Shown one piece after another: positions 7,891 through 15,226 of a DNA stretch of 15,391 bases. The notes below the pieces were generated by a model. That model saw nothing but the letters and a program-made list of their open reading frames with translations, was not told where the DNA came from and searched no databases. The position numbers and the translations under genes were made by a program. This DNA is from CAZMSQ01 sp964569025 (GTDB lineage: Bacteria; Bacteroidota; Bacteroidia; Chitinophagales; Saprospiraceae). The stretch lies in assembly GCA_964569025.1 (NCBI GenBank), contig CAZMSQ010000047.1, positions 1 through 15,391 on the forward strand. The letters run 5' to 3'. How positions within the stretch are numbered: the first letter of the stretch is position 1; each line of letters begins with the position of its first letter.

Positions 7891-7919
7891 AAGGCCATCC
7901 GTCAGGATGGCCTTTTTTT
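7891..7919 (+). terminator. Rho-independent terminator, plus strand
   Basis: A perfect 10-bp stem (AAGGCCATCC / GGATGGCCTT) with loop GTCA, running into seven T (7913-7919). In the other direction the stem is followed by a mixed sequence, so it is oriented for plus-strand transcripts. The aspartate kinase gene ends at 7961 on the opposite strand, so this site must serve a plus-strand RNA from upstream. Confidence 0.88.
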
Positions 7920-7960
7920 GTTTGGGGTGATTTGTGCATGAGACCTCTTAAGCGTCGATC

Positions 7961-9271
7961 TTAGCGAGGCTTTCTTGTGATGACAGGGGCTTCTTTCACG
8001 ACCATCTGGATGGTATTGCGGCTGCGCTCTTCGAGGAGAATGATGCGACCTTTTTTGAGCTCATCGAGGACTGAGTCAAGGGCGTGGCGGATGGTGATGA
8101 GTTCGAGGTCACGATCTATGAGGACTTTGAAGTCGTGATCGATGGATTGGACGAACTCGTCGACGCGGCCGGCGAAGTCGGTGACGACGACGGCGAATGA
8201 GATGGCGTTATTTTGCATCATATTGACCTGCAGGCGGAGGTCTGCCATTTTCTGGAAGAGCTGGCTGAGGTGGTGCTCGGCGACGAACGAGAAATCGCGG
8301 GTGGCGATGTGAAGGAGGGCTTGGCTGGATTCGATGGCCACCATGGGTGGGTAGTGGTCTTCGACATCTGACGAGATAATGGTGCCGGGTTCGGAGGGGT
8401 GGAGAAAAGATTTTACATGGAGCGGTATACTCTTGTTTTGCAGGGGTTTAATGGTTTTCGGGTGAATGACTTTTGCGCCATAGTAGGTCATTTCGATGGC
8501 TTCGCGGTAGGAGAGCTTGTCGAGTTTGGAAACATTTTCGAAGAGACGGGGATCTGCCGTAAGCACGCCGGGCACGTCTTTCCAGATGGTCATATCTTCA
8601 GCATCGAGGCAGAATGAAAAGATGGCGGCGGTGTAATCGGAGCCTTCGCGGCCGAGGGTGGTGGTGAAATTTTCAGTGGTAGAACCAATAAAGCCCTGAG
8701 TCAGCAGGACACCTCCAGGCTGGATGAGGGGTCTGACAGTACGCTCCATGCGGTCTCGGGTTTGGGGCCATAGGACCCAGCCCTCTCGAAAGTGATTGTC
8801 TGTGATGATGACATCCCGGGCATCCAGCCATTTTGCGGGGATTCCGATGGTTTCGAGGTAGGCGGCAACGAGAAGAGATGAGACCACTTCGCCAATTGAG
8901 ACGATTTGGTCGTACATATAATCATAGTTATCGTAGGGGCTCTCCTCCAACACCCATTCGATTTCGACGAATGCATCATTGAGCGCGGGGAACGCCGGAT
9001 GGTGATCCGGCAGTAGGTCGGAAGCGAGGCTGAGGTGGGCGTCGCGCACGGTATTGAGCCGCTCCATGGCCTCTCCGCTTCCAGAGGCATGGGCATCGAC
9101 GACATCCTCGAGTGCATTTGTGGTTTTTCCGATGGCAGACACAACGACAACAAGCTGATTATCATTTGTGTAGGAGCTAATGATGCGGCCCACATTTCGG
9201 ATTCCTTCGGCGTCTTTGAGGGAGGCTCCACCAAACTTGAAGACTTTGACTTGAGGGCTCATTCGGGACAT
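7961..9271 (-). CDS. lysC: Aspartate kinase
   Basis: A 436-residue protein from ATG at 9271 (an in-frame ATG at 9262 is also possible). It phosphorylates L-aspartate with ATP, the first step towards lysine/diaminopimelate, threonine and methionine, in the cytosol. Signatures: K12-FGGAS (12-17) of the amino-acid kinase fold, SIGE (125-128), TTLGREGSD (204-212) for the substrate site, WKDVPGVLTADPR (230-242) for nucleotide binding, and the YYGAKVIHPKTI helix (263-274). Residues from about 311 form a C-terminal ACT-type regulatory region. It is monofunctional: the chain ends without a homoserine dehydrogenase domain. It is the last gene of the closely spaced minus-strand series, 39 bp after the OmpA gene, so it may be co-transcribed with envelope genes. 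Feedback control through the ACT region is expected from the family, but the effector cannot be read from sequence. Confidence 0.94.
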   Translation of the reverse strand: MSRMSPQVKVFKFGGASLKDAEGIRNVGRIISSYTNDNQLVVVVSAIGKTTNALEDVVDAHASGSGEAMERLNTVRDAHLSLASDLLPDHHPAFPALNDAFVEIEWVLEESPYDNYDYMYDQIVSIGEVVSSLLVAAYLETIGIPAKWLDARDVIITDNHFREGWVLWPQTRDRMERTVRPLIQPGGVLLTQGFIGSTTENFTTTLGREGSDYTAAIFSFCLDAEDMTIWKDVPGVLTADPRLFENVSKLDKLSYREAIEMTYYGAKVIHPKTIKPLQNKSIPLHVKSFLHPSEPGTIISSDVEDHYPPMVAIESSQALLHIATRDFSFVAEHHLSQLFQKMADLRLQVNMMQNNAISFAVVVTDFAGRVDEFVQSIDHDFKVLIDRDLELITIRHALDSVLDELKKGRIILLEERSRNTIQMVVKEAPVITRKPR

Positions 9272-9310
9272 TTTGGGGCGAAAATACAGATTTCAGCCAC
9301 AACGCCTGCT

Positions 9311-9910
9311 TTATTGGGTCAGCACCTGAATCCTGACGCGGCGGTTGCGGGCGGCGCATTCTTCGGGAGAGCTCTCACAGCCTTCAACAGGCCGTTCGGA
9401 CCCTATGCTGAGAATGGCAACCTGGTCAGAGCCAAGCCCATGAGCTGATTTCAGGTATTCTGCCACCCCCTTTGCCCGCTCCAATGCAAGATTATCTTCC
9501 GACTGCTCGCTGGTATCGGTGTGACCTTCAACGAGGACTTTGGCAGTTTCTGACCGCCGGGGAAGCGCCCCGGACATGTGCAAATCCAGCAACGCTTTGC
9601 CATTGGGGCCAAGCGATGATTTGCCTTCCTCAAAATAAATGACTCCGGGCTGAAAAAGACCTTTTCCGCTTTTACCTTGCTGGCCTTCAGACGAGGCGGG
9701 CGCAGAAGTAGGTGAGTCATCAGATTTTTCTCCTTTCAGCTGATTGAGGAGGCCATCTGTCGTAACCTCGGGAAGTGTGTAGCCGGACTGTTCCATCAAT
9801 TCCCGACCAAACTCAGTTTCAGTCAGCACATACCGCCCGCCGAAGACAATCCCGGCGAGAATGCCCAGAGTGATTAAAAACTTTGAGAAAACGGTGAGTC
9901 GCCTCGCCAT
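9311..9910 (-). CDS. Inner-membrane-anchored OmpA-domain protein
   Basis: A 199-residue protein from ATG at 9910. One N-terminal membrane helix (about residues 10-26, FLITLGILAGIVFGG) follows a basic MARR and lacks a clear cleavage site or lipobox, so the protein is probably tethered in the inner membrane. A polar linker (about 30-85) leads to an OmpA/MotB-type domain (about 88-199). GHTDTSEQSEDNLALERA carries the diaminopimelate-binding pair expected at D132 and R145, and AARNRRVRI is the closing motif. The cysteines C178 and C185 are at the loop position that often forms a disulfide in Bacteroidota OmpA domains. The predicted job is to hold the membrane to peptidoglycan. It lies 27 bp after the PspA-like gene and 39 bp before the aspartate kinase gene. 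Confidence 0.88.
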   Translation of the reverse strand: MARRLTVFSKFLITLGILAGIVFGGRYVLTETEFGRELMEQSGYTLPEVTTDGLLNQLKGEKSDDSPTSAPASSEGQQGKSGKGLFQPGVIYFEEGKSSLGPNGKALLDLHMSGALPRRSETAKVLVEGHTDTSEQSEDNLALERAKGVAEYLKSAHGLGSDQVAILSIGSERPVEGCESSPEECAARNRRVRIQVLTQ

Positions 9911-9937
9911 GGATACTGTATTTGGTCAAGCAATGAA

Positions 9938-10960
9938 TCAGTCAAAGAATGCGTCATATTGATTAGACCTGCCCGAGCGTTGGGACGGTTCGCTCAGAGG
10001 CTGGTTGAGGTCGAGAATACGCGAGTCATCTTCAGCCTCCGAAATCAGCTTGTTTTTTTCTGACCCGAGCAGCAGGGAGTCGCCTTCACGCTCCCATTCT
10101 TCAAGCATCCGAAGACCCTCTTCCTCAAAGATACCATTTTGAAGGTCAATGCTGTCCATAAAATTAGCTGACAATTCCATAAACCGCTCCATCTCGCCAA
10201 CCTTGCCTGCCACATCGTCCTTAATCGCCTCCATGGCCTTGTCAAACAGAGCCCGCTGGTCAGGGCTGCCCTTAATGACACTCCGGGCCGACTGCATGGC
10301 CGTGTGTGACGCATGGATGGCGCGTCGCTCTTGTTCCTTCACCCTGACCTGGTCTTTGATATCTTCCTTGAGAATAGAAGAATTTTCAAACATTCGGGTC
10401 AGCACCCGATACATCACCTCCATTTTTTTGTAGAGGTCTTCGAGTTTGAGATTGGATTCCTTCAATCTTCCGGCCTTTCGAGATCTGAGAATCACCGCGC
10501 TGCGGTCGTTGGTATCACGCGCTTTACTGGCAATTTCGAGATTTTCGCGAATCTGCCGGTTGTTTTTATAAATCGACTCATTCAGCAGGTGCATTTGCCC
10601 GCGCAGTTTTGCAATCTGGCGTTTCATGGTACTGATATTCTCTTCGAGATCTTCAACATAGGCGTTGAGAATAGCCATGGGGTCAATCTTGACGAAAAAG
10701 CCGGTCAACCAGCGCATGGCACTTTTGAAACCGTACCAAATAAGCGCCCTCGATTTTGGAGCGGCAAAGACAGACAGGAGCGCAAGCAACACCACGCCAC
10801 CGATGGCGAGGTTGATGAAGCTGGTCGTGAGCATAATTAAAGTTGGAAGCAAGGCACTGACTGCCATCGCGGCACCACCAATGAGCAGGAGCAGTACAAG
10901 AAGACCTGTTTTTCCCTCCGGCTTCTTCCAAAATGATCGGGATGTGGACCGTTTTGCCAT
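9938..10960 (-). CDS. Two-TM coiled-coil protein with PspA/IM30-like organisation
   Basis: A 340-residue protein from ATG at 10960. After a basic N terminus there are two hydrophobic segments (about residues 18-38 and 47-67). They are followed by long charged helices (about 93-290) with little glycine or proline. The helical part opens with IDPMAILNAYVEDLEENI, which resembles the first PspA/Vipp1 helices (DP..ml...i.dle), and includes the helix LRSRKAGRLKESNLKLEDLYKKM. The C terminus (about 300-340) is acidic and serine-rich, and looks disordered. I propose a membrane-anchored relative or analogue of PspA/ESCRT-III-like proteins; this rests on pattern only. It starts 3 bp after the stop of the gene at 10964 and precedes the OmpA gene, so the three are very probably one transcription unit. 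Function is unknown; an envelope-stress or membrane-organising role is inference. Confidence 0.75.
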   Translation of the reverse strand: MAKRSTSRSFWKKPEGKTGLLVLLLLIGGAAMAVSALLPTLIMLTTSFINLAIGGVVLLALLSVFAAPKSRALIWYGFKSAMRWLTGFFVKIDPMAILNAYVEDLEENISTMKRQIAKLRGQMHLLNESIYKNNRQIRENLEIASKARDTNDRSAVILRSRKAGRLKESNLKLEDLYKKMEVMYRVLTRMFENSSILKEDIKDQVRVKEQERRAIHASHTAMQSARSVIKGSPDQRALFDKAMEAIKDDVAGKVGEMERFMELSANFMDSIDLQNGIFEEEGLRMLEEWEREGDSLLLGSEKNKLISEAEDDSRILDLNQPLSEPSQRSGRSNQYDAFFD

Positions 10961-10963
10961 GGT

Positions 10964-11623
10964 CTATTCGTTGAGATATTCTCGGATATGCCTGATGTCT
11001 TCTTTTATCTGGCCGACAATTGTATTGTAAGAGGCAATAAAGTCGTTTCTGGTCGAATCGACGTTTTGCTCAGCGTCTGCCTTTCCAACCTCGAGCTTTT
11101 CGATGGCGGCGCGAGCCTCTTCCACCTCCTGCTTTAGTTGTTCTATTTGCTGTGTTTTTGCCTCTATTTTCTCTTTAAGCGCCTCAATTTCGCGGACCCT
11201 GGAATGCACCTTCCGCTCACGCTGGCTCGTGAGCGCCTGCTCGAATTTTGCCTCCTCTTTTTTCAGCACATCGATGTAAAAGCGGGCAGAGTCCACCAGC
11301 AATGTCGGAGTGGCACCCATAGTGCGTGCCATGGCAAAGGCAGACTTGAAGCGGGTCGCCTCATCCATCTCCACATCCTTTAATGAACGAAGGCTCTGTT
11401 TGAACTCCAGATAATCAAACCCTTTGATATTCTGTGCCTGCATGGCCTGGATGAGAATGTCCGCAAACTGCTTTACAACTTTGCCGGAGGCGCCTTCAGG
11501 AGATTCCCGGATCAGGTCCTCGTCTGCCTCGCTTTCTGCCTGATAGGTGGGCTGTACCTTGCTGACATCACCGTCGGCTTGCTCGACTATGAACAATGAT
11601 TTGATATGACGGAAAATGCTCAT
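10964..11623 (-). CDS. Cytosolic coiled-coil protein, function unknown
   Basis: A 219-residue protein from ATG at 11623. A short N-terminal amphipathic stretch (MSIFRHIKSLF) could touch the membrane, followed by an acidic linker. A compact helical domain follows at about 48-125 (KQFADILIQAMQAQNIKGFDYLEF, LKDVEMDEATRFKSAFAMA, MGATPTLLVDSARFYIDVL), then a long coiled coil at about 125-190 and an end segment (DFIASYNTIVGQIKEDIRHI). The composed domain-plus-coiled-coil pattern looks like a conserved hypothetical protein of Bacteroidota; I cannot name the family. It is the first gene of the tightly packed minus-strand unit and has a candidate -7 box upstream (11653-11660). The 3-bp spacing to the PspA-like gene suggests that the two products work together. 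Confidence 0.78.
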   Translation of the reverse strand: MSIFRHIKSLFIVEQADGDVSKVQPTYQAESEADEDLIRESPEGASGKVVKQFADILIQAMQAQNIKGFDYLEFKQSLRSLKDVEMDEATRFKSAFAMARTMGATPTLLVDSARFYIDVLKKEEAKFEQALTSQRERKVHSRVREIEALKEKIEAKTQQIEQLKQEVEEARAAIEKLEVGKADAEQNVDSTRNDFIASYNTIVGQIKEDIRHIREYLNE

Positions 11624-11652
11624 GGATTCTTCAGGCTCGTTCTGATGAACTG

Positions 11653-11660
11653 CAAATATA
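11653..11660 (-). promoter_or_regulatory. Candidate Bacteroidota -7 box
   Basis: On the minus strand the sequence reads TATATTTG, an exact match to the TAnnTTTG -7 consensus known for Bacteroidota primary sigma factors. It ends 29 bp before the ATG at 11623, giving a leader of about 20 bases. No TTG/TTTG -33 element is present 19-21 bp further upstream, so support is partial. Confidence 0.38.
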
Positions 11661-11689
11661 CGGGACTCATTCGGATTGTGCCCCGTTTG

Positions 11690-11724
11690 GGCGGAGCGAG
11701 TCCGCCATCATCGATTGCTCCGCC
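11690..11724. other. Alternative hairpins at the end of the YihY gene
   Basis: GGCGGA (11690-11695) can pair with TCCGCC (11701-11706; 6-bp stem, 5-base loop). The longer GGCGGAGC (11690-11697) can pair with GCTCCGCC (11717-11724; 8-bp stem). The two foldings exclude each other and span the stop codon of the YihY-family gene. There is no T tract on either strand, so this is not a standard intrinsic terminator. Confidence 0.4.
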
Positions 11725-12586
11725 TATCGCGGTTGACGGCAATGCTGGCGTTGAGTTCAAATCCGACAAGGAGGCTGAAGGAGTTTAGCTGTAGCCACAG
11801 CATCAACACTATAATGGCACCGATGGGTCCGTAGAGCTCGTGATAGCGCCCGAAGTGATCGACATAAAACGAAAAGCCAAGCGAGGCCAGCATGGACAGA
11901 ACTGCTGCGAGGGTGGTTCCCGGAGAAAACCAACGCATTTTGCGTCTGGTTGATGCTCCGTACCGATAAATGGCAGAGATGCCAAAATACAGCAATAGCA
12001 ACACGGCAATCCACCGCAATGCATTGAGCATGAGTGATGTCAGCGCATCTGCCCGGATAGCATGGAGCAGTGGACCGATGAGCAAATTGCCGACAACGAT
12101 GAGGGCAACAGAGGCAATAAGGAGAAAGCCGAGAATGAGTGTGAGTTGAATTGCAACCACTTGTTTTTCAATGAAATTCCTATTTTTAAAGGTCTGGTGA
12201 TGCGATTTTTCGAATCCCCTCATCATGGCCTTCAATCCGTTTGAAGAAAACAACAGAGCCAATGCGAAACTCAGAGAGAGCAGTCCGCCGCGTTGCCTGG
12301 TCGCAATGTCTTCGATGCGCTCATAGAGGGCCTCCCCTGCCCGGGTCGGCATAATCTGGTCAATCTGATCGTGGAGGGTTGCCTGGAAACTCTCGAAGAG
12401 GGGGAAATACGCCACAAGTGTAAACAGGGCCATGATGGCTGGGAAAAGGGCCAGAAAAAAGCTGAAGGCCATGGAATTGGAACGCGTCACCAAATCCTGC
12501 TTGCGGACCTCCTCGATGATGAATTCGATGACATCGTAGATGGGAATCCCTGAAAATCCGGGCAGGGAGTGAGCTCGCGCCCAGTC
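11708..12586 (-). CDS. YihY/BrkB-family inner membrane protein, 5' end in scaffold gap
   Basis: The frame is open without a break from the stop at 11708 to the edge of the N run at 12586 (292 visible residues). A GTG at 12493 sits in the middle of the conserved entry motif and cannot be the real start: upstream residues LPGFSGIPIYDVIEFIIEEV match the family N terminus, followed by the hallmark TRSNSMAFSFFLALFPAIMALFTL. About six membrane helices follow, including GLLSLSFALALLFSSNGLKAM and a charged turn (YRYGASTRRKMRWFSPG), ending with GPIGAIIVLMLWLQLNSFSLLVGFELNA, all typical of YihY/BrkB proteins. The family was once annotated as ribonuclease BN, a label now regarded as wrong; its function is unclear. 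The missing N terminus is probably short. The gene lies between ubiX and the coiled-coil operon, all on the minus strand. Confidence 0.9.
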   Translation of the reverse strand, partial: DWARAHSLPGFSGIPIYDVIEFIIEEVRKQDLVTRSNSMAFSFFLALFPAIMALFTLVAYFPLFESFQATLHDQIDQIMPTRAGEALYERIEDIATRQRGGLLSLSFALALLFSSNGLKAMMRGFEKSHHQTFKNRNFIEKQVVAIQLTLILGFLLIASVALIVVGNLLIGPLLHAIRADALTSLMLNALRWIAVLLLLYFGISAIYRYGASTRRKMRWFSPGTTLAAVLSMLASLGFSFYVDHFGRYHELYGPIGAIIVLMLWLQLNSFSLLVGFELNASIAVNRDRRSNR

Positions 12587-12686
12587 NNNNNNNNNNNNNN
12601 NNNNNNNNNNNNNNNNNNNNNNNNNNNNNNNNNNNNNNNNNNNNNNNNNNNNNNNNNNNNNNNNNNNNNNNNNNNNNNNNNNNNNN
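12587..12686. other. Scaffold gap of 100 N
   Basis: Exactly 100 N, again a placeholder length. It hides the start of the YihY-family gene and most of the spacer between it and the upstream ubiX gene. The 14 known bases between the gap and the ubiX stop contain no start codon in the YihY frame. Confidence 0.95.
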
Positions 12687-12700
12687 TTTTGATGAGACCC

Positions 12701-13282
12701 TCACTTCGTTGACCCATCCTCATTCTCCCCCCACCGATAGCTGTGCAGTTCAAAACCACCGAGGTCGAGCACTCGATCGATGACGGTGGCGGCAAGGGCT
12801 TCAAAGCTTTCGGGCTCGCTGTAAAATGAGGGGATAGCGGGGCAGACAATGCCGCCTGCTTCGGTGAGGGACACCATGTTTCTAAGATGAATGAGGCTTA
12901 AGGGGGTATCTCTGGGCACCACAATGAGGCGGCGCCGTTCCTTGAGTACCACATCAGCCGCACGCGTAGAAAGGTCGTCAGAGACGCCAGCAGTGATCCG
13001 GCCGAGCAAGCCCATTGAGCATGGGCAGACAATCATAAGCCCATAGCGGGCGGAGCCCGACGCAAAGGGCGCCATAAAATCGCGTTTCCCGTAAAAATCG
13101 AACGGATAATCCCGGTACCCATCATTGCCCAGCTCCAACTTCCAATTGGCCCTGGCATTGTCACTCATCACCACCCCTACCCGCTCCCACTGATCGCGGA
13201 GGGCCAGCAGCTTGTCGAACAACACCTTTGCGTAAATTGAACCGCTGGACCCGCCAACGGCCACCACCACTTTTTTCTTCAT
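12701..13282 (-). CDS. ubiX: UbiX-type flavin prenyltransferase
   Basis: A 193-residue protein from ATG at 13282. The family attaches a dimethylallyl group to FMN, making the prenylated flavin cofactor used by UbiD-type decarboxylases. Signatures are clear: GGSSGSIYA (10-18) for FMN phosphate binding, CPCSMGLLGRITAGVSDDLSTRAADVVLKE (86-115), PRDTPLSLIHLRNM (123-136) with the conserved Arg and His region, and PAIPSFY (148-154) near the C terminus. Length is typical. No ubiD gene is visible in the window. It diverges from the thioredoxin-like gene (115 bp between starts) and lies upstream of the YihY-family gene. Bacteroidota that use menaquinone commonly carry UbiX homologues; the exact pathway here is not visible. 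Confidence 0.94.
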   Translation of the reverse strand: MKKKVVVAVGGSSGSIYAKVLFDKLLALRDQWERVGVVMSDNARANWKLELGNDGYRDYPFDFYGKRDFMAPFASGSARYGLMIVCPCSMGLLGRITAGVSDDLSTRAADVVLKERRRLIVVPRDTPLSLIHLRNMVSLTEAGGIVCPAIPSFYSEPESFEALAATVIDRVLDLGGFELHSYRWGENEDGSTK

Positions 13283-13397
13283 GGATGCACCGAAATTTTC
13301 ATAAATTCTCTATTCCCCGACGAGTTCTGTGTATTTTCACAAGTCTACTGGGTAACAAGAAAGCCATTCATTCGTTGTTCTTTCAAACACAACACCT

Positions 13398-13943
13398 ATG
13401 AAAAAACTGATTTTTTCCCTTCTCTCTCTCTCCGCGCTCATGCTCTGTGTCGCATTCTCCACCCCTTTTCTACCTGCTTCAGAGTCTGATGAGGGAGAAA
13501 TTCGCTGGATGGACTGGGAGGCTGCTATGGAGGCGAATGAAAAAGAGCCAAGGAAGATTTTTGTGGATGTGTATACCGATTGGTGCGGCTGGTGCAAGCG
13601 GATGGATGCCGGTGCTTTCAGCGATCCGAAAGTGGCCGAGTATGTAAATACGCATTTTTATGCCGTCAAGTTGGACGCAGAAATGAGGGGCTCCATCAAC
13701 TGGCGCGACAATGAGTTCAAGTATGTGCCTGATGCTGGCCGTAATGGCATTCACACCCTGGCCTACTCGCTGCTGGACGGGAAGATGGGCTATCCGTCGA
13801 TTGTGTATTTGGATGAGAATGTGGATCGCATCTTTATCTCCCCGGGCTACAAGCAGTCGGATGCGTTGATGAAAGAGTTGACTTTTGCTGTTGAAGAACA
13901 CTATAAAAGTTCAAGCTGGGAGGAATACAACGCCGGCAACTAA
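13398..13943 (+). CDS. Exported thioredoxin-fold protein with CGWC motif
   Basis: A 181-residue protein from ATG at 13398. Basic MKK and a hydrophobic stretch to about residue 20 form a signal peptide; no lipobox is present, so it should be released into or remain in the periplasm. The thioredoxin-like fold begins near residue 53 (KIFVDVYTDWCGWCKRM), with the active-site cysteines C63 and C66 in a CGWC arrangement and the cis-proline at P133 (MGYPSIVYLD). CGWC is found in the Thioredoxin_7/DUF255-like group, which usually handles disulfides or acts as a thiol reductase outside the cytosol. The insertion between C66 and P133 (including WRDNEFKYVPDAGRNGIHTLA) is longer than in classical thioredoxin. 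The electron donor is not in the window. The sbcD start follows 32 bp after its stop, so the two may share a transcript. Confidence 0.88.
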   Translation: MKKLIFSLLSLSALMLCVAFSTPFLPASESDEGEIRWMDWEAAMEANEKEPRKIFVDVYTDWCGWCKRMDAGAFSDPKVAEYVNTHFYAVKLDAEMRGSINWRDNEFKYVPDAGRNGIHTLAYSLLDGKMGYPSIVYLDENVDRIFISPGYKQSDALMKELTFAVEEHYKSSSWEEYNAGN

Positions 13944-13975
13944 CCCCAATTTTTGGACTGAACCCCTTGTTTACC

Positions 13976-15226
13976 ATGCGTGTATTACACACTGCCGACT
14001 GGCACCTCGGACAGCGATTCCACACTCAACAGCGGGTTGAGGAGCAAGCGATGGCGTTAGACTGGCTGCTCGACACCATCCGGAATTCGGAAATTGACCT
14101 TTTGCTGGTAGCCGGAGACATTTTCGATACCGGGAACCCCCCAAATCAGGCGAAAAAACAGTACTACAGGTTTTTGCATGCCTTGATGGATACTTCCTGT
14201 GCCCACGTTGTCATCACAGGTGGCAATCATGACTCGCCGAGTATGCTCGATGCGCCTCAGGCATTACTTCGGCAGCTCGATATCCATGTACTCGGCAGTG
14301 TGCCCGAGGACCCAGCACAGCAAATTTTGCCGCTTTACAGAACAGATGGCTCATTGCAGGCGGTGGTAGCTGCGGTGCCATTCTTGCGTGACCGCGACCT
14401 TCGCTCGGCCATGCCGGGCCTGCATTACGCTGATCAGACCGATGACATTCAGCAAGCCATCAAAGCCCACTACGAGCGCCTCGCCGAGCTGGTCGGCCCA
14501 TACCGCGATGCAGGGGTACCCATTCTCACCACCGGCCACCTATATGCCAGAGGAGCCACGGCCAGCGAGCTGCAGGCCAATATTTATCTTGGGGACCGCG
14601 AGAACCTGAGCGCTGCAGACTTTCCAGATGTGTTTGACTATGTGGCCCTCGGTCATCTGCACCGCGCCCAACCAGTGAATAATATGCGCCATATTCGCTA
14701 CTCCGGCTCTCTGATTCCACTGAGCTTTTCGGAGATTGAAGATAACAAGTCAGTGACCTTAATCGATTTTTCCGACTCTGTCAATCAACCGAAGATTTCA
14801 TTGCTGCCCGTGCCGACTTTCAGGAAGCTACGCACTGTTGCAGGGACATTGGAGGAAGTGACTCAAAGTCTGAAAGACCTTGCAAAGGATCACGAGAGTG
14901 AGCTCCACGACTGGATAGACGTGGTGGTCACTCCAGAGAAAGTAACCTCTGACCTTCAATCCACACTCTACGGACTCACTGCAGATTTGCCACTTGAGCT
15001 GCTCAAAATTAGGCTCAATTACCGGGAGATGCCACTGGCGGATATTGAGGCGCCCGAAGTTCAGCTTGACGAACTGACGCCTTTGGAAGTATTTGAGAAA
15101 AAATGCACATCGGTTGAACGTGATCCGGCTGATGTTGAGGCTCTGAAGATGACCTTTCTGGAGCTTCTACAATGGATGGAAGCGCAGCATGAAGAAGCCC
15201 GGAATACAACGAACACTCCAGCATAA
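13976..15226 (+). CDS. sbcD: SbcD nuclease subunit (Mre11-like)
   Basis: A 416-residue protein from ATG at 13976, chosen over TTG at 13967 because it puts the family motif MRVLHTADWHLG at the exact N terminus. SbcD is the metal-dependent phosphoesterase partner of the SbcC ATPase; the complex cuts DNA hairpins and blocked ends. The metal ligands are in place: D8 and H10 (ADWHLG), D48 (GDIFDTG), N84 and H85 (GGNHDS), H188 (TTGHLY), and H227/H229 (ALGHLHRA). A capping region with FRKLRTV and a C-terminal helix follow from about residue 270. Length is normal. An sbcC gene is expected immediately downstream, often overlapping, but the remaining 165 bp show no start of it. Confidence 0.95.
   Translation: MRVLHTADWHLGQRFHTQQRVEEQAMALDWLLDTIRNSEIDLLLVAGDIFDTGNPPNQAKKQYYRFLHALMDTSCAHVVITGGNHDSPSMLDAPQALLRQLDIHVLGSVPEDPAQQILPLYRTDGSLQAVVAAVPFLRDRDLRSAMPGLHYADQTDDIQQAIKAHYERLAELVGPYRDAGVPILTTGHLYARGATASELQANIYLGDRENLSAADFPDVFDYVALGHLHRAQPVNNMRHIRYSGSLIPLSFSEIEDNKSVTLIDFSDSVNQPKISLLPVPTFRKLRTVAGTLEEVTQSLKDLAKDHESELHDWIDVVVTPEKVTSDLQSTLYGLTADLPLELLKIRLNYREMPLADIEAPEVQLDELTPLEVFEKKCTSVERDPADVEALKMTFLELLQWMEAQHEEARNTTNTPA

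Noticed and set aside
8701..9234. Long minus-strand frame inside the aspartate kinase gene
   Set aside because: It is an alternate frame of a clearly recognised enzyme and shows low-complexity, serine/proline-rich translation without family features.
10313..10840. Plus-strand frame of 175 codons opposite the PspA-like gene
   Set aside because: It is antisense to a gene with a coherent TM plus coiled-coil product in a packed operon; the antisense product shows no coherent features.
13479..13901. Minus-strand frame of 140 codons opposite the thioredoxin-like gene
   Set aside because: The plus strand has a signal peptide, CGWC motif and cis-proline; the opposite frame has no recognisable domain.
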